In this document: positions 1 through 13,652 of the stretch, one piece after another
How the letters are laid out: every line of letters starts with the position of its first letter
Numbering within the stretch: position 1 is the stretch's first letter
From: Macrotis lagotis
Lineage: Eukaryota > Chordata > Mammalia > Peramelemorphia > Peramelidae
DNA length: 64,000 bases
Direction of reading: 5' to 3'
NCBI RefSeq assembly: GCF_037893015.1
Contig: NC_133666.1
Coordinates: forward strand, 157,092,498 to 157,156,497
The notes under the pieces: generated by a model
What the model was told of the DNA's origin: nothing
Database searches by the model: none
What the model saw: only the letters and a program-made list of their open reading frames with translations
Translations under genes and position numbers: made by a program

Positions 1-1090
1 AACACTGACAATGGCTAAGCAATCACATTTATCAATCTTTCAGTATCTTTGGATGTAAGTTTATCTTGGTTTGCTGCCTTAAACTCAATACAGGGATGCA
101 GAGTGCATTCTTCCTATCACCCCACTTATCTTGGATTTTAATTCCTTATTTTATTCTACCTTTCTTTCATATCTAAAAAAATATTCTTCTGGCAGGAAAA
201 AAAAGAGAAGCAAAGATAAAGATTCAGTCATAATGACTTCTGTTTCTTATTATAATTCCAACATCCACCTGATGCAGCAGTACTATCTTCTATTCAACCC
301 CCCCCCCTTCAAATAAAGCTCTAAAGTAGTGCTATCATAACCCCTTCCTCTCCAGGCAAATTAGGCTAGCTTTTCCTTAAAAGGTATCAAGACATTCTTT
401 GAGACTTGGCTGGTTCAGGGTTCTTAAGATTGTTAAAGTCACTTCCTCACAGCCAACAAAACCAGCCTCAGGAGGTTCCAGAGGTACCTTAAGGTTTTGG
501 CTGGTGGATCCCTGATGGGTAATGAATGGGCAAAGGAGCTTTGCAGAATCAACAAGAGGTATCTCTGATGGCTATCTTTATTGAATATTCCAACACCCTT
601 CCTGTAAGGCTAAATAAAGTTTATTGTTGCTGTTAATTGCTGAGTAACTTACAATATCTCATTTTGTTCATAACTTAAACTATTGGGGAACTGGCCTAAG
701 TAGGGCCCAGTTCAGAACAGAACTTGTTTTGATGCTGACTCAGCTCCTTCTGTTCTCTAAAGTTTTTGATATTTTAAAGGAACTGGAGCACATTTTATTC
801 AACTATATTTATGTCTTTTAAGATCAGTTTTATTGTGAAATGAATCATCAAGAAACATTTTGATAGACAAAGAACAAAATGAAATATATAAAACTGTGAA
901 CTTGTCTAATCTCTATTCCTATCATAACTTCTAAGACAAAGTGGGGCTTTTCCTCATGTTTAGAAACAACCATAATAACCAGTTCTTTTTTTGCTAGTCA
1001 GAATGAGATGCAAATTAAAAATTCCTAGTGTTGGTTCCTCTTCTTCTTAAATGATAAAGCAAATCAAGAAATTATTAATTAGTCTGCTTT
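1..1090. other. Intron 3 sequence, nothing recognised
   Basis: AT-rich and without a convincing exon or named repeat. The stretch 360-700 contains 'aataaagtttattgttg' and could be an old LTR end, but I cannot support that. Confidence 0.4.
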
Positions 1091-1115
1091 AGAGGGAGGG
1101 GGAGAAAGGGAGGGG

Positions 1116-1170
<55 letters not shown>

Positions 1171-1248
1171 GGAGGGAGAGAGAGAGAGAGGAGAGGGAGA
1201 GGGGGAGGGAGGGGGAGAGAGAGAGAGAGAGAGAGAGATTGAGAGAGA
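1091..1248. repeat. (GA)n purine-rich microsatellite
   Basis: About 150 bp of GA/GGGA repeats, almost pure purine on this strand. The Ser/Pro/Leu-rich open frames on the other strand come from it and are not genes. Confidence 0.95.
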
Positions 1249-1499
1249 ATCTAGAGAAAATGTTTGGATAACTGAATTCTCCATTCCAAGTTAATGATCT
1301 ATCATTTCTTGATCTCAACTATTTTGCTCTTTGTCTCCATGGGTCTACAGTATTTTCTGATAATAGTAATGTTAATAAATGAACTCAAAGGTCTATACTG
1401 CTGGAGTCACAGAAACATAGAGTCCCTAACTATATAGCATCAGAGATACATGAAAACCTATACTCTTGGAGATGAGAAGCACTGCGACATATTCATTAT

Positions 1500-1790
1500 T
1501 TTGATGTTGTTTAGTCATTTCAATAAACTTCAATAAACTTCAAATAAACTTCAAAGAAGTTTATTTCAAACAAAAACTTCAAAGAAGTTTATTTCAATAA
1601 ACTTTAAAGAAGTTGGAATAGTTTGCCATTTCCTCCTCCAGTTCATTTTAAAGATATAGAAACAGGCAAACTAGTTTAACTGACTTGCTCAGGGTCAAAC
1701 AGTTACAAAGTGACTGAGTACAAATTTGAATTCAGATCTTCCTCACTCCAGGTCCAGCTCTCTATCGACTACTCTTCCTGGCGTCTATCT
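1500..1790 (-). mobile_element. SINE with a palindromic expansion
   Basis: Antisense SINE of the type ending 'gtttgccatttcctcctcc' (also at 29.26 and 39.28 kb). The end carries an expanded run of 'aataaacttcaa' and 'gaagtttattt' units at about 1522-1615. Confidence 0.65.
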
Positions 1791-2077
1791 TTCTTACTGT
1801 TCAGTATTTACTCTCAGAAAACCAATCTTCCTGCTTCCTTAGTGACTGAGAAATTGCAACAATTTCCTACATCACAGATCCCTTAAAGGTGAGACCCCCA
1901 TTAGAATTTACCATGAAAAATTATTAGAATTTCCTAACAGCCAAGAACTCCCACCTTCTCCTCTCCTAAACCCTGTGATTAAGAGTCAACAACGACTAAC
2001 AAAGAGCAAAATACTTTTACCTGTTTCTATTTCCCCAATCTCCAGTTTCCATCTACCTTAGCTTTACTAATCTACAC

Positions 2078-2285
2078 AGTGAGACTGCTAGGTGGCACAG
2101 TGGAAGATCAAGTTCAAATCTGGTTTTAGACACTAGCTTTGTGACCCTGTGTAACCTCAATCCCATTTGCCTCTCAGTTTCTTAATGTGTAAGATGAACT
2201 GGAGAAGGAAATGGCAAGCCCCTTCAGTATCTTTGCTAAGAAAGCTTTGAATGGGGTCATGAAGACACATCTGAAAGGAAAGAAT
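2078..2285 (+). mobile_element. SINE, related to the copy at 1.5 kb
   Basis: 'gactgctaggtggcacagt', 'actggagaaggaaatggca', 'gaatggggtcatgaagaca'. Sense orientation with an internal deletion in the body. Confidence 0.7.
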
Positions 2286-3061
2286 GACAAAACCTACCCT
2301 GCTCTCTGAAACCCTATTCTATTGTACGTAAATTTTTCTTTGCTCTAGATCTGTTATTCATGCTCATAGAAACTTGGTTCCCTTACATTCCTGGCCTATT
2401 TTCTAGTCATTTCTTATAGATAGGCATAACAAGAAGTATAGTCTTTATTTCTTGCTGCCACTTCCTGACTCTCTCATGGTACCATTATTGAATCATCTGT
2501 CCTCTGAGGTTCATTCATCCATCTATGTCACTTGGTTCAGATCTTATTGAAATCATCTACTGGACTCCAGGTCATTCACCCTACTTCTGATCTGACCTCA
2601 TACCAGAAACTTCAATATTCTTTGTTTCTGACCCCTTACTCTAACCTTCAGGTTCATGAATTTTCTTATCACTCTTACCACTCAAGACTTGCACTTTTAG
2701 TTTTACTGCACCTCTGTCACTTCAAAAGATAGTCATATCTTCTAAATCATTCTGTTATCTCTAACTGTGCTTCCATCAGTGTATATGGCACATTGAAATT
2801 CTTCTTAATTTACAACATTTTATTCACTCATCATTTCTTCTACCTTCTATTCTTTATTTCCCTGCTTAAGATTATGGATCAGATATGCCAAAGCAACTAC
2901 CACCACCATGGCATCCATACACCCTCATACCCTAATGGAGAAAGCCTATTGTGGAGAAGTGACTCACCTTCCCTCCCACTACAAGCAACAAATGTGGATT
3001 CAATAGGATTCAACAACTTGTGCCATTAAATAAGAACCCTGCTTGTGGTCACTTCTAGCTC

Positions 3062-3086
3062 CTATCCATCCATCTATCTATCTAGA

Positions 3087-3139
<53 letters not shown>
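3062..3139. repeat. (TCTA)n microsatellite
   Basis: Tetranucleotide tract, with one interruption (tctagatatc), next to the tail of a SINE. Confidence 0.95.
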
Positions 3140-3140
<1 letters not shown>

Positions 3141-3141
<1 letters not shown>

Positions 3142-3287
3142 TAGGTTTTTGCAAGGCAAATGGGGTTAAGTGGCTTGCCCAAGGCCACACAGCTAGGTAA
3201 TGATTAAGTGTCTGACACTGTATTTGAACCCAGGTACTCCTGACTCCAGGGCCGGTGCTTTATCCACTGCGCCACCTAGCTGCCCCA
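3141..3287 (-). mobile_element. tRNA-derived marsupial SINE
   Basis: Antisense copy of the main SINE: 'ttttgcaaggcaaatgggg' to 'gccacctagctgcccca'. Its left end abuts the (TCTA)n tract at 3062-3139. Confidence 0.9.
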
Positions 3288-3789
3288 ACCACTGGTCCTA
3301 TTTAAAACCCCAGCATTCACAGCCATCATCCAGGAAAGTAACTCCCATGGAGAAGGGGCCAGTCATTCCCACCAAATGTCAATCAACTGCCCCTCACAGG
3401 ACAGGCAAGTCAGCCTTGCTGAAGCAGCAAAGCAAGGCATTCTAAGGCTGAATGAGGAGGTAGTATGTGCTAGGTAAGCTTTAATCATCATCACATTGTC
3501 TGCCATCTTGCCCTCAAACTGATGGAGACAGGACCCTGAAATCCAAGACACTTGATAACTACAATGCTTCCAGACTAATGCTCCTGTGGAAATACAGTTT
3601 AATAACTGTTTCTTTAGGAGCTATAGATACAGCTACTGAAGACCTAGAAAATAAAACATCAAGGTGCTTGGTACTGTTAAAATTGCTGAATATCTGAAAC
3701 TTCCATGATTTTATTTCTAGTAATTACTTCAAAGAAAAAGTATCACCATTTACTTTGTCACTGAAATGCAGGGATCAAAAGAACTTTAT

Positions 3790-3925
3790 GACTTTGCAGC
3801 TAAATCCTTACAAATATGGGCTATCTTCCCTATTAGACTGTAAGTCCTTTGAGAGCAAGAGTTGTCTCAGTTTTCTAGTTGTATATCAAGCATTTTACCT
3901 ATGGTAAAGTGCTAAACAATGATGA
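3790..3925 (+). mobile_element. L2-type LINE 3' end fragment
   Basis: 'agactgtaagtcctttgag' and 'agcaagagttgtctcagtt' fit the conserved L2 3' end. Old and decayed. Confidence 0.5.
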
Positions 3926-4639
3926 AAAAAATTTTTATTCCTGCTATTTCCGGTGACTCTATTCCTTCATGTTTTCTCAATTCATTGAACTAGTTTCAAA
4001 GGAACAGCTTCTTGTCAAGAATATAGCAATAACTTTCAAATTAGTTTTCCTGTCTCAGTATCTAATCTCTTCCATTTCCAATTCTTCTTAGACATAACTA
4101 TCAAAGTGAACTTCTCCTGAGTTCTGTCACTTCCCTTTCTTTTATTTTTAATGGAAAAACAACTACATCTTTATTTTCACTAACCTCTAATTGAAATTTA
4201 GCATTTTCTGCAATTAGGGATTTTAAAGCAAAACATTGTTCTGAGAAGGAAACTCTCACACACACAAATGCATAGACAAGACAAACATACAAACCCTGAA
4301 CTGGTACAATAAAAGCTTTTGGTCAGCAGAGTTCAAAATGATCAACCAAGCCCAGTCTTCTCATTTCCCCAACAAATAAATATTTCATTTTAAGTTAAAA
4401 ATAAATTTCAAATAGTATAATGGAAAAGTTTTAAAAGTCTTAAAAATTACCTAAAAAATTATTGTTCATATGATTAAACTCTCTAAACTTGATTGATGTA
4501 GCCATCATTAGACACAAGCTATGGTATAAAAATAACATAAACCAATTTATACTCCCTTTTAAATGAGGCTACTCAACCTTCTTTTTGGGTGAATTCCAAA
4601 TCTCTGACCTTCATTTTTCAGGCATGACTTCCCTTTCTT

Positions 4640-4935
4640 AAATATAGTCAGTGGTTCCCTTTTGCCTAACCTGATATTTAAAGCTCTACTCAAACTAGTT
4701 CCACTTAACTTTTTTCTTGGAAATATTTTTAATTTTCCCTTCAATACTCAACTCAAATGCCATCTCTCACATTCTAATCTCATGGATCTAGATTCACTAG
4801 TTGCTAGTATTATCTCCCTTTTGAAAAATTACTTTGAATTTACCTATGTACATACTATATCCCTCCCATATCTTAGCATGAATGTAAGCTTCCTTTGGAG
4901 AGAAGATCCTTTTGTGCTTCCTTTGCATTAGGTAC
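4640..4935 (+). mobile_element. L2-type LINE 3' fragment
   Basis: Pyrimidine-rich L2 3' sequence: 'actcaactcaaatgccatc', 'catgaatgtaagcttcctt'. The 89-codon frame over it is fortuitous. Confidence 0.5.
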
Positions 4936-5169
4936 CTATTATTTGTTAAACTAATTCATAATTTCTGTTATTATCTACTTACTATACTTTATTTCTTTAA
5001 TTCCTAAATTCTATCACATGAAAATATCTTAATATACATTGATAATTCTACTGTCATTTAAATTTTGTGTGCCTTCTAAAAAAAATATTACTTCCAGAAA
5101 CACATTCCAGCCATTTCTATCCTACCAAGTCTAAGTAATACTTAGGATATCAAATTTATCTCTTTACAA

Positions 5170-5199
5170 GGGGCGGGGAGAGGGAGGGAGGGAGGGAGG

Positions 5200-5260
<61 letters not shown>
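5170..5260. repeat. (GGGA)n/(GA)n microsatellite
   Basis: A (ggga)n block followed by about 30 GA units. Confidence 0.95.
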
Positions 5261-5262
<2 letters not shown>

Positions 5263-5689
5263 CGCTTTTAGTTCCCTATTCAATCTTGTTTCAGCTGAGG
5301 TCATATATGACTTGGTTTATGGATTTGTTCACTATGAATGCAGGACAGCTCAATTATGGAGGCTTGGGTCATAGTTATCATATATGGCCAGTTTTCTCAC
5401 CTTCTCCCTTTCTTTTCAGAGTAAAACAATTGTTTTAAAGTGAAAGAGAATAGGTTTTGAGCAAAATCAGTGTGTTTTCCCTGTGAGGTAGTGACAACTG
5501 TTTCAGATTAGTGTGGAGAGGGGGTTCAGTCAGGACTAATATACTTGCTAGAATTCACTGTTAAACTTTCAATGTGAGCATCTATACCTCAGAAGTGAGC
5601 AATCACTGTAAACCAGGACCTGATACACTGTTTCACTGATCTAGACTTAAGAAAGTGCTAACAATGCATTGAAAAGTACCTGTAACCCA

Positions 5690-7080
5690 AAGAGTCCAAC
5701 TTTGGGGATAAAAACTCTCTCTTCCATAAAACGGTTGGGAAAATTGGAAGTTAGTATGGCAGAAACTTGGTTTAGACCAACTCTCACACCCTATACCAAA
5801 ATAAAATCAAAATGGATACAGGATTTAGACATAAAAAATATTATAAGCAAACTAAGAGATCAAGGCATAGTTTACCTGTCAGATCTATGGAAAGGGAAGC
5901 AGTTTATGACCAGGGAATAGATGGAGAATATCATTAAAAACCAACTAGATAATTTTGGTTACATTAAATTAAAAAGCTTTTGCGCAGACAAAAACACTGT
6001 AACCAAGATCAAAAGAAATGTAGTAAATTGGGAAACAATTTTTGCAACTAGTATTTCTCACAAAGGACTCATTTCTAAAATATACAGAGAATGGAGTCAA
6101 ATTTAAAAAAAGCCATTCCCCAATTGACACATGGTCAAAGGATATGCAAAGGCAATATGAGGAAATCAAAGTGATCCACAGTTATATGAAAAACTGCTCT
6201 AAATCACTATTATTAGGGAAATGCAAATTAAACTATCTCTGAGGTACCACTTCACACCTCTCAGACTGGCCAATATGATCAGAAAGGGCAATGGTCAATG
6301 TTGGAAGGGATGTGGGAAATCTGGGACACTAATACATTGATGGTGGAGCTGTAAACTCACCCAACCTTTCTGAAGAGGAATTTGGAATTATGCCCAAAGG
6401 GCAATAAAAATGTGCATACTCTTTGATCTAGCAATACCACTACTGGGTCTATACCCTGAAGAGATCATGAAAAAGGGTAAAAACATCACTTGTACTTACT
6501 GTACTCTGTTTGTGGTGGCAAACAATTGGAAATTGAGAGAATGACCATCAATTGGGGAATGGTTCAACAAATTGTAGTATATGTACATTATGGAACACTA
6601 TTGTTCTATTAGAAACCAGGGGGGATGGGAATTCAGGGAAGCCTGGAAAGATTTGCAAGAAATGATCTTTAGCAAGATGAACACAACCAGAAGAACACTG
6701 TATACCCTAACAGCAGCATGGGGGAATGATCAACCTTAATGGACTTGCTCACTCCATCAGTGCAACAATCAGGCACAATTTAGGGGTATCTGTGATGAAG
6801 AATACCATCCATATCCAGAGAAAGAATTGTGGATTTTAAACAAAGACCAAAGACTATTACCTTTAATTAAAAAAATGTTATCTTATTATATAATTTTGCT
6901 ATCTCTTATATTTCATTTTTTTCCCTTTAAGGATATGACTTCTCTCTCATCACATTCAACTTAGATCAATGTATACCAATGTGAAGACTAACAGATTGCC
7001 TTCTGTTGGTGGGGGGTGAGGGATGCAAGATCAGGAGAAAATCGCAAAATTCAAAGTAAATAAATAAATTTTAAGAAAAA
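5690..7080 (+). mobile_element. LINE-1, 5'-truncated 3' part (ORF2 end and 3'UTR)
   Basis: Contains the ORF2 C-terminal region in broken frames (TWSKDMQRQYEEIKVIH; then 'caatttggaattatgccca', 'ggggaatggttcaacaaat', 'agcaagatgaacacaacca') and ends with an A-rich tail at about 7045-7085. Frameshifts and stops are frequent. A SINE in the same orientation lies immediately downstream. Confidence 0.85.
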
Positions 7081-7087
7081 GAAAGAG

Positions 7088-7241
7088 GGGTGGCTAGGTG
7101 GCATAGTGGATAAAGCACCGGCCTTGGAGTCAGGAGTACCTGGGTTCAAATCTGGTCTCAGACACTTAATAATTACCTAGCTGTGTGGCCTTGGGCAAGC
7201 CACTTAACCCCATTTACCTTGCAAAAATCTAAAAAAAAAAG
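7088..7241 (+). mobile_element. tRNA-derived marsupial SINE
   Basis: Sense copy: 'ggctaggtggcatagtgga' to 'ttaccttgcaaaaatct' plus an A run. It is inserted at the tail of the L1 at 5.7-7.08 kb. Confidence 0.9.
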
Positions 7242-7499
7242 TGCCTGTATTTGTGTCTTCTTGTTTCAAAATCGTCCAGCACACCCCTGTATTGTTCTAG
7301 AAATGTTGTCTGAGTTCAGGAGGAATACAAGAGAAGGCTCAGGGAATGAAGTCACCACCAGAGTGGAGGTCTGGAGATTGTAGGTTAAAAATAATAACTG
7401 GCATTTATATAGTGCTTTAAGGTTTGCCAGATACTTTACATTCAATGATCCAATCTGAAGCCTCACAATATTCCAGGGTGGAGAGCTGGTGAAGTTTTG

Positions 7500-10400
7500 G
7501 TAAATACAAAACTGAAAGTGCAGGACAGAAAAAAATGATTATTTGAGGCAGAGTGTGGGGTGTATTTTCCATCATAATAGGTTAAGCAAGAGGGAGAAAC
7601 AGGGTACCAATATGTGATTGCTTTATTCAAGTTCTTTGTTATCTACTTCAATTACCAGAAGCAGAGGAGAAGGAAATATATCATTATGTTTGGAAGTTCC
7701 AGCAAGCAGATGAATAAATCTTGATGTAAAAGGGAATATTCCTCCCCCCTCCAGATTATGTGAGCAGTAAAAAAGTATGTAAAGAATGGGGAAGTCATAA
7801 GATGCTAATTCCAGATTTTCACTCTTCTCTAAAGTTGATTCTTTCATTAGTTCTTTTTAATAAACACATCTATCAACTCACCCCTTTTTCCATCAAAAGC
7901 TAAACTGTTCTTTAATCAAGTCTAATAATAAGCTCACTTTTACAGTGGCAACTGGAAAAAGGAAAGTAAGACAAATAAATATGCAATATCAAAACTTGTT
8001 GACAGTGACTTTAAGGAAAAATAGAGGCAAAAAGGGATTCTTTCACTCTCTAAATAACTTTGATATCCCCAAGGTAGAAGGCATAAAAACTAGGAAAGAA
8101 AAAGATCATGCTTTGGAGAGAGCTACACCATTCACAAAACATCCAGAAATACCTTATTTACTAAACTGATAGCTAATGCTACTAAACTGGAGAAGAATCT
8201 TCATATTTTGGAGTGTCAAGGCCCAGATGCCTTCATAGCAGGGCATTAAGGGATCTAGAAAGATTTCCTGAATATAAGGAGTATTTAAAGTACTAACCTA
8301 CACTCAATCATTACCCCAGTATAAAGTTGGAATGTAAATTTCCAATATTATCACAAAGTTTCATAAGTCATTACATTATCAATGTACTCAAGTTAAGTAT
8401 TGTTTCAAACTAAAAGACTAAAGGGCAAAATTTTATAAATTATACAACCTATAAAATCAGAACATTATAATTTTATGACAAAAACTGGTACATTTTTCTC
8501 AGTCAGAAAAAGGCCACTTCTATTTCTAAAAAATAGATTAAATTTTCTTCACAAGAAAATCATAATTAAATAAAGCATCCTATTATCATAGTACAGGATG
8601 ATTTCTACAGGCAAGATAATAAAAAATGTGGCATTGTCAAGGAAAAAAATCTTCTGGAAAGGAGGAATAAGTAGAAGAAGTCTTTCTGTAAATTTAATTG
8701 AAATGGTTTCTACATTATCTCATTTCTTTAATACTCTCACTTTTAGGACCTATCAGACATATATTTGAGAAGATTATTCAGTTAGGAAAATTGTTCCCTG
8801 AATTGATTTTCTTTTTTTTTTAATTGATTTTTTTTAAGGAAAAAAAAGTCAAATTAATAGTGACATGTGAATGAAAGAATAGTTTACATAAACATCTTAA
8901 AAACTTAAATTATCAATAGATCCAAGTTATCTCTAACAATGAAAAGTAAGGTATAACAAACTCAACTTTGAATAGATTTACAAGCACTGAAAATTCTAAA
9001 TATAAAGGTAAATAGTTACATAGGAAAGAAGGTATTACTCTTAGTATACTTGTAGTATCTTTCATTCCTAAATCTGTCCACATTTAACATACTGCACTCT
9101 TTCCCAGAAAAATAAGCAAAGCAATTATATAGTATTTCAAAGCCTCTGAATAATTTAAGACTGTAAAAATGACTATTCAGTAGAAATTATAGGGATAATT
9201 TAGACAGGCAATGTAATTTGGTTAGAACTTTGGTTACACAGACACACACACCCCCGTTTTCTACAATGCCCAGTGTATTTTAACCCACTAAGATTAATGT
9301 TATGTATAATAGAACTCAACAGGCCAATTAAAACCAGGGAGCACATATTAAGTAATTTTACTTGAATGGTTGCTCAAAGAAGTATTTCAAGAATAACTAT
9401 CAAGTATTTTCTTAATTTAAAAAAACCTCTTTCTCGAATATATTTTATCTATTCCTTTGCTATTTTAAAAGTTTTTATTCCATAACTGTTTTTACCGTAT
9501 CTTATCCCCAAGTACTGTCTGCTGAACCCTTTCTTTAAAAAAAAAAAATTAAAGCAAAATCAACACTACATTTGATAACTATGTAGTTGTGGATTATATT
9601 GATAATTTACCCAAACAACTAATCATATATTTTTCTTTTTAGCTATTTTTTATTTTACAAAGATGAAAGTGAAAAATCATAGAATAACATTGAAATGATA
9701 CTAGGCTTGTAAATGAGGAAAACCTCATTTCAAATTCTGTCTCTAGCAAACCCTAAGCAAATCATTTAACCTCTATGTGCCTGAGATCACCCCCTATAAA
9801 TTTTCTATCAAATCAGAGGCAAGTTAAATCTATTAAATTCCAGAGCAAATTCCCATATGGGGAATTCCATAAATCTGCAGATAAAGAAGGAAATAATTTA
9901 GAGAACAGTTGATTATTTGTGAATAAAAGGAAAGAAAATTATGAGTTCTCTTAATTTTCTACTCAACTTCAAATTCCAACCTTTGAAATTCAATATTCTT
10001 CCATGCATATAAAATATACCTTATAATTAAGATGATTGCTGTTACCAAATGCTGTTTTAAGTTTGTAATGAAAGTTTCCTAGACATTTGATGGTATGTTA
10101 TTTAGAAAATGAGAGTTCTACAACTTAAAGAATGAAAAGAAACTGAAAATTATGCCAGCAAAGAGTACAACTGAGGGGACAAGGGGCAGTCAGGGTTCTT
10201 GTTAAGGCAATTACAGCTTCCATTGACTACTGAATTGAAAATACTGGTGTCACCATACATATATATATTGAGTTGGCAATGAACAAAATATGATGTTAAA
10301 AATCAACATCTTTATCAACATTCCTAAAAACATGGCTATACTAACTCTGGTGCTTGTACTTATCATAGTACAAGCTAGTGGCATGAAACTTTGTTAACCA

Positions 10401-10558
10401 TGTGTGTTTAGTTTAGCAGGTCTACAACTCAAACTATTTTAACAAGTTGATCTTTACAGTAATTCAAGTAAGTCACTAAAAAGTATCTATGAAAATTTCA
10501 AATTAGTAATAGCATAAGGGGAAAAAACTAAAACTGTAAAATCAATTCACATTATTAC
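7500..10558. other. Intron 3 sequence next to SRFBP1 exon 3
   Basis: About 3 kb of AT-rich DNA with almost no repeats except a MIR-like piece at 9680-9800. I saw no SRFBP1 exon 4 here. Open frames (for example 7945-8169) look like chance. Confidence 0.5.
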
Positions 10559-10631
10559 CTTCATGGCATGAATTTCCTCAAGTAATCGTTGTATTCGCCT
10601 TTGATTTTTTGATACTATATCTTCAGTACCC
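10559..10631 (-). CDS. SRFBP1: SRFBP1 coding exon 3
   Basis: This 73-nt exon contributes one base to a Lys codon and then 24 codons: GTEDIVSKNQRR followed by IQRLLEEIHAMK. The human counterpart reads GTEDALLKNQRR / AQRLLEEIHAMK, so identity is high. The acceptor is tttctacag just before GGGTACTG and the donor is gtaata at 10558-10553; the exon ends in phase 0. It continues the helical, basic BUD22-like N-terminal region. In mammals the next exon begins ELKPDIV; nothing like it was seen to the left in this window. Confidence 0.93.
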
Positions 10632-11039
10632 CTGTAGAAAATACATCATTTTAGATTTAAAAAAATAAGTCATTCATAGCAGATATATATATATATTTAC
10701 TAAAACATGAGAAATTCTGTTAAGTTAAAACTACAATAAATCTTTGATTTATGCAATCACCAGTCAATGACCTACATTCTCTGTTTCCATATCCTCTTTT
10801 TTTAATGGAAATTTCCCTACTGAATTTTCTCACAAAGACATGAGAATTATAAAGAAAAGAAAAAAAAAACTATTGTTTTATATGAATTCTGGTAATACTT
10901 TCAATAACTGGTAAATTATTAATTGGTAATATAATGCTGTTTCTTCATATACAAAATGGTTGTAACACATATCTACCTGCATTTCTTAGAATTGTAAATA
11001 AAGCATTCTTATATATTCTTAAAAATTACAGAATGTAAA

Positions 11040-11995
11040 ATATCATTAGGACATTTTTTCTTTTTTTTAAAAATGTTTCAGGGAACAGTCAGGTTAGCAT
11101 TTTACATACATATTTTGTTAAACGTGCTTACAAATTAGGAATGTGGGGCATGAGGAATTAGGATTAGGGGAAAGAGATAATTTTTTAAAAAATTTTCCAT
11201 CAGATTCTGAAGGGTTGTTTTTTTCCTGTGTGTTTTGTTTTGATTTTCTTCCTCTGGTTGGGGATAATATAGTCCATAACTAGTCAAATATAGCTGTCCT
11301 AGCTCTCTGGACTGCTGAGAGGAGCTGCTTCCATCGAGGTTGTTCATCTCATTATGTTGTTGTTGATGTGTACATTGTTCTCTTGGTTCTACTCCCTTCA
11401 GAGCATCAGATCCCATAAGTCATGCCATGCTTCTCTAGAATTCGAACCTTTATGGCTTCTTATAGAACAATAGTATTCCATAGTATTCATGTACCATAAC
11501 TTGTTTAGCCATTCCCCAATTGATGGGCATACCCTCAATTTCCATTTCTATGCCACTATAAAAAGAGCTGCTATGAATATTTTGGAACAGGTAGGACTTT
11601 TCCCATTTTTTGTAATTTCTTCTGGATATAGCATTTTTTCATATGATTATATATAGCTTTAATTTCTTCATTTGAAAACTACCCATATCCTTTGTTCACT
11701 TAAAAACTGGGGAATGATTTGTGATCTTATAAATATTTTAGAAATGAAATTTTTATCAAAATTTGTGGCTGTGAAGATTGTTTTTCAGCATTCTGCTTTC
11801 CTTCTAATTTTGGCAGCATTGATTTTAGTAGTGCAAGAACCTTTTAATTTAATATAGTCAAAATAATCATTCAGTTTGCATTTTATAATGTGCTCTAATT
11901 CTTGCTTGGTCATAAATTTGTCCCCTTTCCATGGATCTGATAGAAAGTATTTCTTGGTCTATTAATTTATAGTATATCACAGGGCATTTTTCTTC
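11040..11995 (-). mobile_element. LINE-1 3' part (antisense)
   Basis: Antisense of the L1 ORF2 end and 3'UTR: 'gctgtcctagctctctgga', 'atagaacaatagtattcc', 'gccattccccaattgatgg', 'gagctgctatgaatattt'. A T-rich start at 11052-11070 may be the tail. It lies in SRFBP1 intron 2. Confidence 0.8.
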
Positions 11996-13652
11996 AAGGA
12001 GACAGATGTATATATGAAAAAGAGAAGTAATAATTCAGGAAATAAAAAAAGAAAATCTAATGTGGGAAGATGCTATGAAAACAAAGAAAAGTATTTAAGA
12101 CAGAAGGAAGCACCATGAATGACTTTTAGGCAATAAAGAAAAAAATAACAGCAGGTGAGGTCCTACTTCTGAAACTTCTTTGAAAACTGTAACATTATGT
12201 AAATGTGTAAGATTAATATTAAATGCTATAAATTTTAAACTTGTAGTTTCAATTAAAAAATAAAACTACAGTTGATCTTCAATATTCATGCCTTTAACTC
12301 TCAAGACTTCTAGTATCCCCTTTTACTAGTAACCTCATTTTCACTTTCATGTTGGTAACCCAGCATATTCTTGGCCATGTGCAGTAGAGGTAAAATGTCT
12401 AAATTTGATTTAGAAATTTCATACTCTTCTGAGTAAATGGAAAAGTTGTCAGGGGCAAAAACTTGTCTGCCTATGTATATGCTTCTCAGCTCAGACTGAA
12501 GCCAAACTCTTCAAAATTCAATGTGAGTGAAGGAGAGAAGGAACAGGGGTATATAGCCTTGCATACTTAATTAAGAGGAGGGCACTCTTCTGGGGAAGGT
12601 CTTGTTAAGTACTGGCCCTATTCCCACTTAGATAGGGGAACATGGAACTGATCATTCAGGTGACCAAATGAATAACCAAGACTTTCACTCAATTGTCTAA
12701 GAGGTTGAGTGACTAAAAGTCTAGTAACCTCTCCCTCAGTGTTCAGAGGCAGCCAAGGTAGAGAGATTTATAGTAGTATAGCAAGACCCTCATATCGCCA
12801 TCAAACACAGTGGAAGGTAAGATTCAGGTTAAAAATGTTTTAAATTTAAGAATTTTATTTATTGTATGGTATTTATGGTGCTATATATTTCATATGTTAG
12901 GAAAAAAAGTAAATATTGTCTGAAATATTTTTTTTGATTGAGATGTTAAAGGTCTCAGAATTCTAGGGAATTACACATGAGAAAAAAGATTTTGCATGTT
13001 AACAATTCTATTTTGTGTACTGTATTTTATGGTTTATTTCATAGTGACTATGTTGGGGAAAAGTGTATATTATTGGAATTAATATTTTATTTAAAGAATT
13101 GCATGCAGAAAAGTGCATTTTCAGCAATCTCTAGCAAAAGATCACAATTTTTGGCATCATGGGAAGCTAATGCTTTATTTCCCAAATGTTCAATGTATCA
13201 ACATTTGTGTTTTTGACTTTCAGTGCCATTTTCCAAGAATATTATTCCATGATAGATGAAGATTTGATTGTATTATTCAAGTAAACAAGTAAACAACTGA
13301 TTCAGGGTACCTGACTTTAAAACTACAATCAATATTATAGTTACTTGGTATAAAAAGAAATAACTTTCAACAATAAAGAATCACAAATGGTTAGCCAGAA
13401 AAAAAAAAGTTTCCATTCCCATTCCAAAGGGAACATAATACTTGCAATTACTTAAAGGAAAATGGTGGAAAACTATGACTAGAAGAACTCACAAAGAAAT
13501 TACTAATTTGGTTCCAAACCAAAGAGAATAGGTGGATGAATTAAGGCAACAATTATGTTCCCTATAGAACCCCAAAAAAGTGTAAACAATGGATAAAGGC
13601 AATTCTTGATTTGTAATTAGGTAGGACATAATTATTAATAAAAATGACTAAC
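11996..13652. other. Intron 2 sequence, nothing recognised
   Basis: AT-rich, unique-looking. The frame at 12977-13216 shows no recognised motif. Confidence 0.45.

Noticed and set aside
1075..1318. Two overlapping Ser/Leu/Pro-rich frames on the minus strand
   Set aside because: They are translations of the (GA)n microsatellite.
3062..3139. Regular spacing considered as a CRISPR-like array
   Set aside because: It is a simple TCTA microsatellite without spacers.
7088..7241. tRNA gene in the SINE heads
   Set aside because: These are tRNA-derived SINEs in many copies, not intact tRNA genes.
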